From contig NZ_CP061771.1 of NCBI RefSeq assembly GCF_011751885.2, positions 1,302,001-1,366,000 on the forward strand: a stretch of DNA of 64,000 nucleotides. The letters are read 5' to 3'. The DNA comes from Salinibacterium sp. ZJ450 (GTDB lineage: Bacteria > Actinomycetota > Actinomycetes > Actinomycetales > Microbacteriaceae). Position 1 is the first letter of the stretch, and each line of letters begins with the position of its first letter. Of this stretch, positions 35,682-44,199 are shown one piece after another. The translations under genes and the position numbers were made by a program. Under the pieces are notes generated by a model. The model was not told the origin of the DNA and did no database searches. It worked only from the letters and a program-made list of their open reading frames with translations.

Positions 35682-37226
35682 TTGAACATCGCAGAGCTCG
35701 TCGCCGAGAAGACGAAGGGAGCACCGGACCGCCTGGCCCTTGTGCTTGGGAGCCGCGAGGTGACCTACCTCGAACTCGATACCCTCGCGGCAAAGATTGG
35801 CGCGTGGCTCATCGGGCAAGGTGTGAAGCCGCGAGACTCCGTACTCTTCTACTCCACGAACAGTATCGAATTCCTCGCGACATATTTGGGTACAGCCCGA
35901 ATAGGCGCTGTGTTCGCGCCCGCTCACCCGAGCTTTCAGCGCGAAGAATTGTCCTACGTCGCCACGAATGCCGAGCCGGCGATTGCTTTCGTCTCCGCTG
36001 ACCTCGCGAACGACTTCGAGCGGTTCGCGCGGACGATTCCAGAGCTTCCAGCCAAGGTGGTGGTGGTGGGGGAGAGCAGTGGACGTCGATGGACCAGTTT
36101 CGATGACATTGTGGCGAGTGTCGGCAACGCCGCCATCGTTGATCTTCCCGCAGACTGGCCAGTCCTGATCTCGTACACGTCCGGTAGCACCTCGACGCCG
36201 AAGCCCGTCTTGCGCAGTCATGGTGCCGAATTGTGGAGCGCACGCTCGTACGCGAAGGTGTTCGACTACCGGGCGGAGGATAGGGCGCTCATCGCCCTAC
36301 CGCTCTCCTGGGTGTATGGACTTTCCACCACAACCAGCGCGCTCCTCGCAGCCGGCGCGACGGTCGTCCTTCTTCCAAAATTCAATCCGGTACATGTCCT
36401 CAACGAGATCGAGCGGTCGAAGATCACGCTCTTTTCGGGATCCAACACGATGTTTGTAAAATTGCTCGAGGTCTATCGCGAGAAGCCATCCAATTTGAGT
36501 ACCCTTCGCCACTGCTATACCGGTGCGGAACCGATTAACCGCCTGGTGACCGACGAGTTCGAACGGTTAATCGGCTCCCGAATCTGGGAAGGGTATGCGG
36601 CCACCGAGGCGTTTCCGGTGCTTGCCACGATGCCAGAGGTAGACAGCGAAGCTCCACGCGAGACATGCGGTCAGCTCGTTCCCGGTGCGCAGATCCGACT
36701 GGTCGACTCGGACGGTCGCCCCGTGCCGGAGGGCGAGATAGGGGAGGCACAGTTCACCTGCCCTGGGCGAATGCTGGAGTACTACAAGCATCCGGATCTC
36801 ACCAGTGAGCGTTTGACCCGCGACGGCTGGGTTCGCAGCGGCGACCTGCTCCGGAGGGATCAGGACGGTTACTACTTCGTCGTGGGGCGCTTGAATGACA
36901 TGATCATTCGTGGTGGAGCGAACATCGCACCGCCCGAGGTTGAAGCCGCCCTCATCGGGCTCGACGGTGTCGTGGACGCGACCGTCGTCTCCATCCCGGA
37001 CCAGTCGTATGGTGAGGCCGTCGTCGCATTTGTATCTACGGATGGCACTCCAACCAACTCAGCGAAACTGAGCGCTCAACTCAGAGACCGGTTGGCGGTG
37101 TACAAAATTCCGACGCTGTTCTTCGTCGACATCCCGTTGCCGAGTGGCGGGAACGGGAAGCTCAACAGGCGCGCCGTGGCGGCGCTCGCCCTGAAGCTTT
37201 CCGCGAGCGAGTCACAGCCCGTCTGA
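35682..37226 (+). CDS. AMP-forming acyl-CoA synthetase (2)
   Basis: A 514-residue ANL ligase with the P-loop SYTSGSTSTPKP, YAATEAFP, SGDLLRRDQDGYYFVVGRLNDMIIRGGANIAPPEVE and the C-terminal Lys in SGGNGKLNR. It is clearly paralogous to the 10755 protein: both share APVHPSF/APAHPSF-like, LIALPLSWVYGLST and Y(R/T)GGEPIN/YTGAEPIN stretches. It starts at TTG 35682, with AAGGGGA upstream, 20 bp after the acyl-CoA dehydrogenase. It would activate the carboxylic acid from amine oxidase and aldehyde oxidation for dehydrogenation. Confidence 0.87.
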   Translation: MNIAELVAEKTKGAPDRLALVLGSREVTYLELDTLAAKIGAWLIGQGVKPRDSVLFYSTNSIEFLATYLGTARIGAVFAPAHPSFQREELSYVATNAEPAIAFVSADLANDFERFARTIPELPAKVVVVGESSGRRWTSFDDIVASVGNAAIVDLPADWPVLISYTSGSTSTPKPVLRSHGAELWSARSYAKVFDYRAEDRALIALPLSWVYGLSTTTSALLAAGATVVLLPKFNPVHVLNEIERSKITLFSGSNTMFVKLLEVYREKPSNLSTLRHCYTGAEPINRLVTDEFERLIGSRIWEGYAATEAFPVLATMPEVDSEAPRETCGQLVPGAQIRLVDSDGRPVPEGEIGEAQFTCPGRMLEYYKHPDLTSERLTRDGWVRSGDLLRRDQDGYYFVVGRLNDMIIRGGANIAPPEVEAALIGLDGVVDATVVSIPDQSYGEAVVAFVSTDGTPTNSAKLSAQLRDRLAVYKIPTLFFVDIPLPSGGNGKLNRRAVAALALKLSASESQPV

Positions 37227-37362
37227 CACGACACCATGGACTCCCCGGCGAATTGGTCTTTCTACTAGGTCCCGGTTGGGCCCTTCGGCGATAAATTCAG
37301 GACAGTTTGCGGGCCCGCGGGAGCGGTACCGGATTGACCGCATATACAGAGAGGTGTACGCA

Positions 37363-38676
37363 ATGAATCAATCGGTGGATCACTACGATTCGATTGTCGT
37401 CGGCGGCGGCTTGGCCGGCCTGATCGCGGCGCGGGAACTGAGTCAGGCGGGTCTGAGGACGCTGCTCGTCGAGGCACGCGACAGGCTTGGAGGACGTACA
37501 AACACGGCCGACTTCGCAGGACAGCCCATCGAGACGGGTGGCACCTACTGGGACCCGGACCGTGAACCGCTCGCTCGGGAGGAATTCACGAAATACAACC
37601 TGCCTATCCGATACACAAAGGATCAGGTGGCATTTCGTACTCGCTTGAACGGCAAGACCTACGAAGAAGCGTTTCCATTCGACCAGGTCGAGGACCTTAT
37701 TCGGGTCGCATACCGCGCAATACACGAATCTCACCGAATCGATTTCGAGAAGGACAACTGGGTCGATGACGTAAAAGACCTCGACATTCCCTTCAGCGAG
37801 TGGCTCGCTGGCATCGAGCTTCCGCGCGAGACCTGGGAGTACGCGACCGCATGGGTGGAAATCTACGGGGGAAATCTGACCCACAATATTTCCGCCGCAG
37901 ACATCATTGGTCCTTATATCGCGGGCATGAACAACAGCCCCTGGTCGTGGTACGCCGGTGTGTCACACGAAATCGAAGGCGGGTCCAAGCTCTATCGCCA
38001 GGCAATCATCGATGATTCACCGGGCCTCGTAATCAAATTGAACACGCCCATTGTCCGAGTCGAGCAGGACGCCAACGGGGTCCAGCTCACGTCTCGGTCG
38101 GGAGAGGTGTTCACAGCCGACGATGTCGTGTGGGCTACGCCGTTGAACACGTGGTCCGACGTCGAGTTCACCCCGGCTCTCTGCCCGGCGAAGACGGCCG
38201 CCGCACAGGAGAAGCACGTGGGCAAGCAGCACAAGCTGTGGATGCGCGTGAGGAACGTCCCGGTGGGGATTTACAGCATCTCGCACGAACTGGCGTTCAA
38301 GATGCTCCTCCACCATGCGACGCTGGACAACGGTGAGACCCTGATCTTCGCGATGACCGAGCACACGCAGCTGAATGTGGATGACATCGAGGCGGTTCAA
38401 CGTGAGCTGCGTAAGCTCGCGCCAGAGGCGGAAGTTCTGGAAACGTTCTACGAGAACTGGCTGGACTCGGAGTTTTCGCAGGGGACGTGGATGGTTTCGC
38501 GTCCTGGCTTCCTCACCAACTACTTCGGCGACCTGGATAAGCCAGAAGGTCGGCTGCGGTTCGCTGGAGCGGACGTGGACAAGCGGTGGACAGGACGAAT
38601 GGTCGGTTGCATCTCCAGCGGCAAAGCTGCTGCCGAGCAGATCGTCACGAGTCGACAGGGCGTTCCCGTCGGCTGA
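37363..38676 (+). CDS. Flavin-containing amine oxidase (2)
   Basis: A 437-residue MAO-type flavoprotein with FAD motif GGGLAGLIAAREL and LLVEARDRLGGRTNT at the N-terminus, WATPLNTWSDVEFTPAL in the middle and LRFAGADVDKRWTGRMVGCISSGKAAAEQI at the C-terminus. It is a paralogue of the 23377 enzyme but has diverged in the substrate domain (IYGGNLTHNISAADIIGPYI here, HCNCNDPKDLSI there), so a different amine is likely. ATG 37363 has AGAGAGG upstream. It lies in the CUT2 transporter operon, pointing to an imported amine as substrate (inference). Confidence 0.85.
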   Translation: MNQSVDHYDSIVVGGGLAGLIAARELSQAGLRTLLVEARDRLGGRTNTADFAGQPIETGGTYWDPDREPLAREEFTKYNLPIRYTKDQVAFRTRLNGKTYEEAFPFDQVEDLIRVAYRAIHESHRIDFEKDNWVDDVKDLDIPFSEWLAGIELPRETWEYATAWVEIYGGNLTHNISAADIIGPYIAGMNNSPWSWYAGVSHEIEGGSKLYRQAIIDDSPGLVIKLNTPIVRVEQDANGVQLTSRSGEVFTADDVVWATPLNTWSDVEFTPALCPAKTAAAQEKHVGKQHKLWMRVRNVPVGIYSISHELAFKMLLHHATLDNGETLIFAMTEHTQLNVDDIEAVQRELRKLAPEAEVLETFYENWLDSEFSQGTWMVSRPGFLTNYFGDLDKPEGRLRFAGADVDKRWTGRMVGCISSGKAAAEQIVTSRQGVPVG

Positions 38677-38762
38677 CTCGCTCGGCCCCGCTTGAGGAGT
38701 TCGAGGGATATTCGTCGTCACTTCTGATGACCCGAAAACGTCGCTGTGTGCGGCGACACCAG

Positions 38763-38789
38763 GCACCGGGCGCGCATTGCGCCCGGTGC
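38763..38789 (+). terminator. Intercistronic hairpin before the binding-protein gene
   Basis: GCACCGGGCGC (38763-38773) and GCGCCCGGTGC (38779-38789) form a perfect 11-bp stem with a 5-base loop, between the amine oxidase stop and the binding-protein start. It may be a partial terminator or an mRNA-stabilising stem that boosts the 3' binding-protein message. Confidence 0.65.
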
Positions 38790-38817
38790 GCTACTTCAAT
38801 GAGGAAGATGGCGATAT

Positions 38818-39981
38818 ATGAATATCTTGTCGAGATGGGCTGCGCTCCGGGTGGGCGTCGTCCTTGGCGCGTCTGCCCTGCTGCTCAGCGGTTGCTCCGG
38901 CACGGAGGCGACAACAACCACCAGCGCTGAAACTGACCCGGAAATAGTTGAGCAGTCGCGCCTGGCTGTCGAAGCAGCGTATGAGGCTGCTTCTGCGGTA
39001 CCTCCGTCGGATGGACCACCGGCGGCGGAAGACGTTCGGTTGTTCTTTGTCACCGCCCTGGGTTCTGCGACGGGCGCCCGAAGCGCGAAAGTAGTGGAGG
39101 AAGTAACGGAGAAGCTCGGCTGGGACGTGCGTATCTTTGATAGCAAATTCGATCCCGATACTCAGCAAGAGGGCATGCGCCAAGCAATCTCCTGGGGCGC
39201 TGACGCAATTCTGCTTTTCGGCATGGATTGCCCAGGAAATGAGAGTCCGCTCCAGCAGTTGCGTGAGGCAGGGATTACGATCGTTGCGTTCTCGTCGGTC
39301 GATTGTAGCGAGGTCGATGCTGGTGCAGAGTCAATGTTCGACGGGGTTCCGTCCTACCCCGGGGCCTCCACACCTCGCGAGAACTTCTTGCGGCGGGGAG
39401 CCGCTCAGGCGGACTGGGTCATCGCGAACTCTGGAGGCACCGCCCAGGTCATAGAATTGCCGGTCCCTGACTTCCGGGAGACAGCGGCATTCCAGGAGGG
39501 CTTCGAGACTCGCCTTGCTGAGTGCGCGGGGTGCGAGATCGTCGAGGTGATCCCAATCGGCGTCGAAGACTTCGGCCCGGAAATTCAGGATAAGACGGTC
39601 CAGGCCTTGGTGCGGTATCCGTCCGCCGACTACATCGTTGCCGCATACGACGAGCTCATCAATTATGGTGTGGCAAGTGCGGTGATGAACTCCGACCGGA
39701 GTGACGAAATCCAGGTCGTTGCGGGGAATGGAGATCCTGCGAACATGGAACTGGTTCGGAACGGCGAGGGCCAGCATGCTGGCTTCGGATATGACGTCGA
39801 TTGGGAGGTCTTCGCTTCTATCGACGTCGTGAGCCGGCTCATGCAGGGCGAAGCGCCCGGGGTGGTTGGACCACCCATCGTGCTCTTCGACACGGAGCAC
39901 AACGTGCCGGAAACGGGTGGGTACAAGAGCCTGGGCGATTTCCGCTCAGTCTTCTATTCCATCTGGCTCGACGGGCGTTGA
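38818..39981 (+). CDS. ABC substrate-binding lipoprotein, ribose type
   Basis: A 387-residue lipoprotein with a signal peptide and lipobox LLSGC (Cys26). The mature part is a periplasmic-binding-protein-type-I fold (Peripl_BP_4): VRLFFVTALGSATGARSAKVVEEVTEKLGWDV, a first lobe with WGADAILLFGMDC, and LVRNGEGQHAGFGYDVDWEV near the end. It is the expected partner of the RbsA/RbsC-like genes at 31065 and 32647, although four enzyme genes and a hairpin separate them. The ribosome site is weak. A strong terminator follows 10 bp after its stop. Confidence 0.85.
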   Translation: MNILSRWAALRVGVVLGASALLLSGCSGTEATTTTSAETDPEIVEQSRLAVEAAYEAASAVPPSDGPPAAEDVRLFFVTALGSATGARSAKVVEEVTEKLGWDVRIFDSKFDPDTQQEGMRQAISWGADAILLFGMDCPGNESPLQQLREAGITIVAFSSVDCSEVDAGAESMFDGVPSYPGASTPRENFLRRGAAQADWVIANSGGTAQVIELPVPDFRETAAFQEGFETRLAECAGCEIVEVIPIGVEDFGPEIQDKTVQALVRYPSADYIVAAYDELINYGVASAVMNSDRSDEIQVVAGNGDPANMELVRNGEGQHAGFGYDVDWEVFASIDVVSRLMQGEAPGVVGPPIVLFDTEHNVPETGGYKSLGDFRSVFYSIWLDGR

Positions 39982-39990
39982 TTACCCAGG

Positions 39991-40020
39991 AACAGGCGGG
40001 GGCTGTAGTCCCCGCCTGTT
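39991..40020. terminator. Strong bidirectional terminator
   Basis: AACAGGCGGGG (39991-40001) and CCCCGCCTGTT (40010-40020) form a perfect 11-bp stem around GCTGTAGT. It closes the 31065-39981 operon and also lies just beyond the stop (40044) of the convergent kinase operon. Confidence 0.8.
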
Positions 40021-40043
40021 CTCGTGGTTGCTGTGATCTTCTC

Positions 40044-41063
40044 TCACACGAGGTGGGTTTCCTTGAGAACCCGGAGCTGAGCGTTTTCCAACCCAAGGGC
40101 GATGACCCGCTGGAGAACCGGCCACGTCGAACCCATTCGCACCGCCGCGTAAGAGTTTCTGTCACCGTTCGCGCGGCGACTCCACGTCGCCCAGCTCAGA
40201 CACAACCTCAGGAGCGAAAGTGCCAGGATCGATGACCGCTCCGAAGGGGTGAGCGGCAAGACCGTCTGGTATCCGTTCACCGTTGCGATCAGCGCACCAA
40301 CAGGATCGCGGTGGTCGACCATGGCGTACCCCGCTGCGATGGCAATGTCCGCAACACGAATAGTCTCCTCAGCGTCGTCGAAATCGATAACGCCTATCAC
40401 CAAGTCATTGTCGAACGGGTCGGCGAGGACGTTGTAGGGATTGAGGTCCTGGTGGACGACGCTCCTCGGCAGCTCGTCCAGGAGCGCCACAACATGACGC
40501 TTGTGAAACTCGCTGACTTCGCCAATAAGACTGGCTTCAACCCCGAGAGGCAAGCCATCAAGCACCTCGCTAAGCGAGACGTGGGTTCGAGCGAGCGACC
40601 AGAAGTGTTCTCCGCTACCTCCGGCGCCCACCCCTTCCAAAGCCTGGGTGAGTCGGGCTGAGAGCCGGCCGAGGCTGTTAAGGAAGTGATCCGAGTAGCG
40701 CGGCACGTCGGACATGAGGATGCCCTCGACCCAAGTGAAGAGTCGGAGGGTGCCCTGAGCGCTCCCATCGGTGATTCGCGTTGTCGTCTCGCCGTTCGTC
40801 GTCCGTACGAGACGGGGCGTTGCGAACTCGAGCCTGGCGGCCGCTACTCGATCGACGAGAAGCCCCTGCCACTCCAGGGCCAAGGGGTCGACGCTGAGGG
40901 GTGCAAGCTTGGCGATGTATTTGCGTCCCGCGTCATCCGTCAAGGCCACGTTGAGATAGGTCTCACCGACGATCGCTCGGATCACCGAGAATCGTCGACC
41001 GAAGCGTTCCGAAGATACCTGGGCAACGAGCAGGGCATCATGCTCAGTGAACATTTGTATCAT
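40044..41063 (-). CDS. Aminoglycoside phosphotransferase-fold small-molecule kinase (hydroxylysine kinase-like)
   Basis: A 339-residue APH-family kinase. The catalytic loop VHQDLNPYN (203-211, D206 and N211) and metal-binding VIDFDD (D227) are intact. The segment after it (RVADIAIAAGYAMVD) matches the hydroxylysine kinase/homoserine-kinase-like branch rather than antibiotic resistance enzymes. It would phosphorylate an amino alcohol or hydroxyamino acid. The start (ATG 41063, or 41054) lies inside the end of the PLP-enzyme gene, so the two are coupled. In animals and some bacteria, hydroxylysine kinase acts together with a class III PLP phospho-lyase, the same pairing as here. The substrate is inferred only. 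Confidence 0.75.
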   Translation of the reverse strand: MIQMFTEHDALLVAQVSSERFGRRFSVIRAIVGETYLNVALTDDAGRKYIAKLAPLSVDPLALEWQGLLVDRVAAARLEFATPRLVRTTNGETTTRITDGSAQGTLRLFTWVEGILMSDVPRYSDHFLNSLGRLSARLTQALEGVGAGGSGEHFWSLARTHVSLSEVLDGLPLGVEASLIGEVSEFHKRHVVALLDELPRSVVHQDLNPYNVLADPFDNDLVIGVIDFDDAEETIRVADIAIAAGYAMVDHRDPVGALIATVNGYQTVLPLTPSERSSILALSLLRLCLSWATWSRRANGDRNSYAAVRMGSTWPVLQRVIALGLENAQLRVLKETHLV

Positions 41064-42360
41064 CGCCGTTCGTGCATAGCCTGCCGAAAGCCCCCGAGAT
41101 TTGCTCAATGAGCAGCGATGCTTGGCGGTCGTTCAAAACCAACGGTGGACGAATCTTGAGCACGTTGTTCTCCACTCCGGTGGTTCCTACGAGCACGCCG
41201 TGCTCGCGGAGATCATTCATGAGGTGGTGCGCGAGGGCGCCAACGGATGGGGGACCGGGGAAGTCCGCGATTGGCGAGGTATCTACGCCGATGAGCATCC
41301 CCGATCCGCGGACCCGAAACGGGAGCTTCAGCCGAGCGACTTCGTCGTTTAGCGCCCGACGGATGCGAGTGCCGATTCTTTCGGATCGTTCCCCGAGTCG
41401 GTCACGGTGGATGATCTGGAGGACCGCGCTTGCCGCGGCAACACATGCTGTGTTACCGCCGAAAGTGTTGAAGTACCGGAACGAGTCACCGTACGTGTCC
41501 AGCAGGGTGTGACCGCCAACCAGCGCAGCGATCGGCAGCCCGTTTCCCATCGGTTTGCCCAGCACCGCTAGGTCCGGCACGATGCCGTGTCGTTCGAAGC
41601 CCCACATCGCGGTTCCGGTTCTACAAAAGCCCGATTGCACCTCATCTGCGATGTACAGTCCGCCTGCGCGTGAGACAACGTCTCGAACGGGTTGGAGGAA
41701 ACCGACAGGGTCGGTGAATATGCCGTCGCTGGACAGCACCGAATCAAAGAGCAGCGCGGCGAATCCCACACCGCGCGACTCCAGCTCAGTGATAGCGGCG
41801 GCGACCCGTTCCGCAAGTGCCGGGCCGAACTCTGCCGTGCCAGCAAGACCGCTCGGGACGTCGACGAAGATCGACTGTTCGTCCTTCCAATGAGTGGACA
41901 AGCTCGGAGAGAGCGCGGCAAGCGCCGCCGTCGTGCCGTGATAAGCGTTCGACGTGACTACGACGCCCCGTCGGCCGGTGAGGACCCTTGCGACCTGAAG
42001 CGCAAGGTCGTTGGCTTCACTGCCCGATGAGGTGAAAATCACACGATCCATCGACGGCGGGAAATCGTCCAGCAGTTTTTCGGCATACTTGGCGATCGAC
42101 GGCTCGACATATCGTGTGTGGGTGTTGATTCGTTGCAGCGCGGCCCCCACCTGCGCGGCTACCTCAGAGTTGCTGTGACCGACGACCGGCACGTTGTTGT
42201 ACGCGTCCAAGAGTCTCGATCCGTCGCGCTCCCAGAGCCAGGCGCCTTTGGCGTGGTCGACAATGACTGGCCGTTCGTAGAAGAGCCGATAGGTGCTGGG
42301 AAGAACCTTCGTTCTTTGCTCCAGCGCGTGCTTGTCGGCCGCCAGATGGTCAATCTTCAT
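41044..42360 (-). CDS. Class III PLP enzyme, aminotransferase or phospho-lyase (AGXT2L-like)
   Basis: A 438-residue fold-type-I PLP enzyme. TSSGSEANDLALQVAR, NAYHGTT, YIADEVQSGFCRTG (D239) and LGKPMGNGLP with PLP lysine K269 are seen. The LGKPMGNG form is typical of the AGXT2L branch, which includes ethanolamine-phosphate and 5-phosphohydroxylysine phospho-lyases. Given the overlapping kinase, elimination of phosphate and ammonia from a phosphorylated amino alcohol to give an aldehyde is the favoured role; plain transamination is the alternative. Start ATG 42360 is preceded by a modest GAGG, and a 39-residue upstream extension is unlikely. Confidence 0.8.
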   Translation of the reverse strand: MKIDHLAADKHALEQRTKVLPSTYRLFYERPVIVDHAKGAWLWERDGSRLLDAYNNVPVVGHSNSEVAAQVGAALQRINTHTRYVEPSIAKYAEKLLDDFPPSMDRVIFTSSGSEANDLALQVARVLTGRRGVVVTSNAYHGTTAALAALSPSLSTHWKDEQSIFVDVPSGLAGTAEFGPALAERVAAAITELESRGVGFAALLFDSVLSSDGIFTDPVGFLQPVRDVVSRAGGLYIADEVQSGFCRTGTAMWGFERHGIVPDLAVLGKPMGNGLPIAALVGGHTLLDTYGDSFRYFNTFGGNTACVAAASAVLQIIHRDRLGERSERIGTRIRRALNDEVARLKLPFRVRGSGMLIGVDTSPIADFPGPPSVGALAHHLMNDLREHGVLVGTTGVENNVLKIRPPLVLNDRQASLLIEQISGAFGRLCTNGDDTNVH

Positions 42361-42451
42361 GTCAGAGCCTCGTTCGTCTTGGCGCTCATTCCGAGGAGTG
42401 CCGCGGGTTCCGACCGCCCCCGCACCGCCCGGCCAAAAGGGGTAGTGGTCG

Positions 42452-43237
42452 CTATTGGTCGGTGAAGTCGGGGTCACGACGTGGCAGGAACGCGCTCATT
42501 CCTTCCGCGCTATCCGCGAAGCCGAACCCAGAGCGAAATACCCGACGTTCGAATCGAACCCCCTGCTGGAGCGTGACGTCCAGAGCGGTGTTCACGAGTT
42601 CTTTCGCGGCATAGAGGACGGGAACCGAACGCGCGGCGATTGATTCTGCGATGCGCATCGCTTCCTCCGGCAGCTGTTCGCTCGGTACAACGCGTGAAAC
42701 CAGCCCAATCCTCTCGGCTTCGTCTGCTCCGATCGTGCGGCCAGTAAGGATCAGGTCCATCGCCTTGTACTTGCCGATCGCCCGGGTTAGTCGCTGTGAC
42801 CCGCCGAGCGCGGGCGTTAACCCAAGGCCGATCTCCGGCTGCCCGAATTGCGCGGAATCCGCGGCGATGATGAGATCACACATCATCGCCAACTCGCATC
42901 CGCCTCCCAAAGCGTAGCCAGCAACCGCTGCGATCATCGGAGTGCGGATGGCGGCGAAAGTATCCCACTCTGAGAAGAGATCGTCCGTGTGTGCGTCTAC
43001 ATGGGAAAGCGACGACATCTCAGCGATGTCAGCTCCAGCGGCGAAGGATCGCTCTGATCCCATGAAGACCATCGCGGCCACCCCCCCCCCCCCCCCCCCC
43101 CGGTCACGATCGAGTGACGTCGCAGCTTCGACCACTTCGCGCATCAGCTGTCTATCTAAAGCGTTGAGTGCGTGGGGCCTATTGAGAGTCAACGTAGCCA
43201 CCCTCCCGTGAGTCGTCACTACGACGGAACTAGACAC
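42452..43237 (-). CDS. Enoyl-CoA hydratase/isomerase with internal poly-glycine tract
   Basis: A 261-residue crotonase-family protein. The oxyanion-hole segment FAAGADIAEM, GYALGGGCELAMMCD (E115) and GQPEIGLGL (E135) give both catalytic glutamates, so it should be an active hydratase. It starts at GTG 43237 with GGGAG upstream; 27 residues of upstream open frame read into the SDR gene and are excluded. The odd feature is residues 46-52, RGGGGGG, encoded by a run of 21 G on the coding strand (43081-43101), where relatives have about one or two residues. The tract keeps the frame. It lies in an operon with an SDR upstream and the PLP enzyme and kinase downstream. Confidence 0.87.
   Translation of the reverse strand: MSSSVVVTTHGRVATLTLNRPHALNALDRQLMREVVEAATSLDRDRGGGGGGVAAMVFMGSERSFAAGADIAEMSSLSHVDAHTDDLFSEWDTFAAIRTPMIAAVAGYALGGGCELAMMCDLIIAADSAQFGQPEIGLGLTPALGGSQRLTRAIGKYKAMDLILTGRTIGADEAERIGLVSRVVPSEQLPEEAMRIAESIAARSVPVLYAAKELVNTALDVTLQQGVRFERRVFRSGFGFADSAEGMSAFLPRRDPDFTDQ
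43081..43101. repeat. 21-bp C:G homopolymer inside the enoyl-CoA hydratase gene
   Basis: There are twenty-one consecutive C on the + strand (G on the coding strand). Such a run is rare in bacteria outside phase-variable genes and would be prone to slippage. The present length is in frame. It could be real contingency DNA or an error of sequencing or gap closure. Confidence 0.9.
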
Positions 43238-43292
43238 CTGGCTCCCTTCATCTTCTCTTTCAGAAATCACGATTGCACTGCGCTGGCGGGGA

Positions 43293-44075
43293 TCAGCCCG
43301 CGGTCCACCCGCCGTCAATGGCGATGGCCTGCCCGTTGATATAGGCAGATTCGTGACCGGCCAGGAATTCCACCAGCGCGGCTACTTCGTCGACGGTTCC
43401 GCTGCGCCCCGCCGGAAGCGCGAATTTCATGGCTTCTGCCGGCATGGCAAGCCGGATGCCACCGCCCATCTTCACGGCATCGCCCAGGATCTCTTTCGAC
43501 GTGCGACCCAGGTCTGTCGTGATCGATCCAGGCGACACAGCGTTGACGGTGATATCGTCCCGGCCCAGCTCGAAGGCCAGCCGACGCACCATGTGGTCGA
43601 GACCCGCCTTGCTGGTGACGTACGCCAGTCCATCAAGCGAAGCGCGCACCCCTCCGATCGAACTGACGACAATGATCCGCCCGCCTTTTCCAGCATCCCG
43701 CATTTGCAGCCCAGCGGACCTGGCGACGTGGAAGGCTCCGGTAAGGTTCAGCTCGATCACTCGGTTCCACAGCTCGGGAGTTGTATCGTCGATCCCCGCA
43801 TATCCGTCGAACACACCAGCGCTATGAACCACGACGTCGAGATTGCTCGTCGCGGACTGGACCGCCTTCACCGCCGAAAGAACTCGATCGTAGTCGCGAA
43901 CATCGACCACTTCGGCATGCATGTCGGCGCCATCCACGAGCGCGCTACGTGCCCGACTTTCGTCAATGTCCCAGACATAAACGGTGTCGCCACTCCGCCC
44001 GAATCGCTGGGCTATCGCACGTCCTATCCCGGACCCGCCTCCCGTGACGATCACAGTTCGCTTTTCGTCTTGCAT
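43293..44075 (-). CDS. Short-chain dehydrogenase/reductase (SDR)
   Basis: A 260-residue classical SDR: cofactor motif TGGGSGIG near the N-terminus, HSAGV in place of NNAG, SSIGG with the catalytic Ser, YVTSKAGLDHM (Tyr, Lys), and the INGQAIAIDGG ending of 3-hydroxyacyl or 3-oxoacyl dehydrogenases. VWDIDES suggests an NAD preference (an Asp after the second strand). ATG 44075 has GAGAGG 9 bases upstream; the TTG at 44099 is less likely. It is the first gene of the SDR-hydratase-PLP-kinase operon and could oxidise the hydroxyacyl-CoA formed by the hydratase. Confidence 0.87.
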   Translation of the reverse strand: MQDEKRTVIVTGGGSGIGRAIAQRFGRSGDTVYVWDIDESRARSALVDGADMHAEVVDVRDYDRVLSAVKAVQSATSNLDVVVHSAGVFDGYAGIDDTTPELWNRVIELNLTGAFHVARSAGLQMRDAGKGGRIIVVSSIGGVRASLDGLAYVTSKAGLDHMVRRLAFELGRDDITVNAVSPGSITTDLGRTSKEILGDAVKMGGGIRLAMPAEAMKFALPAGRSGTVDEVAALVEFLAGHESAYINGQAIAIDGGWTAG

Positions 44076-44199
44076 GACGCACAACCTCTCGTTCAACACC
44101 GGATTGCGACCAGACTATTTCGGCTGACTGCCAGTGCGCGTACGACAATGTGCAAAGAGCGGGCAGCGGACTTGGACGGAACAAGAAGCAACTCCGTGC

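Noticed and set aside
40044-41063. Antibiotic-resistance aminoglycoside phosphotransferase
   Set aside because: The fold is shared, but the catalytic and flanking motifs and the coupling to a PLP enzyme fit a metabolic kinase better.
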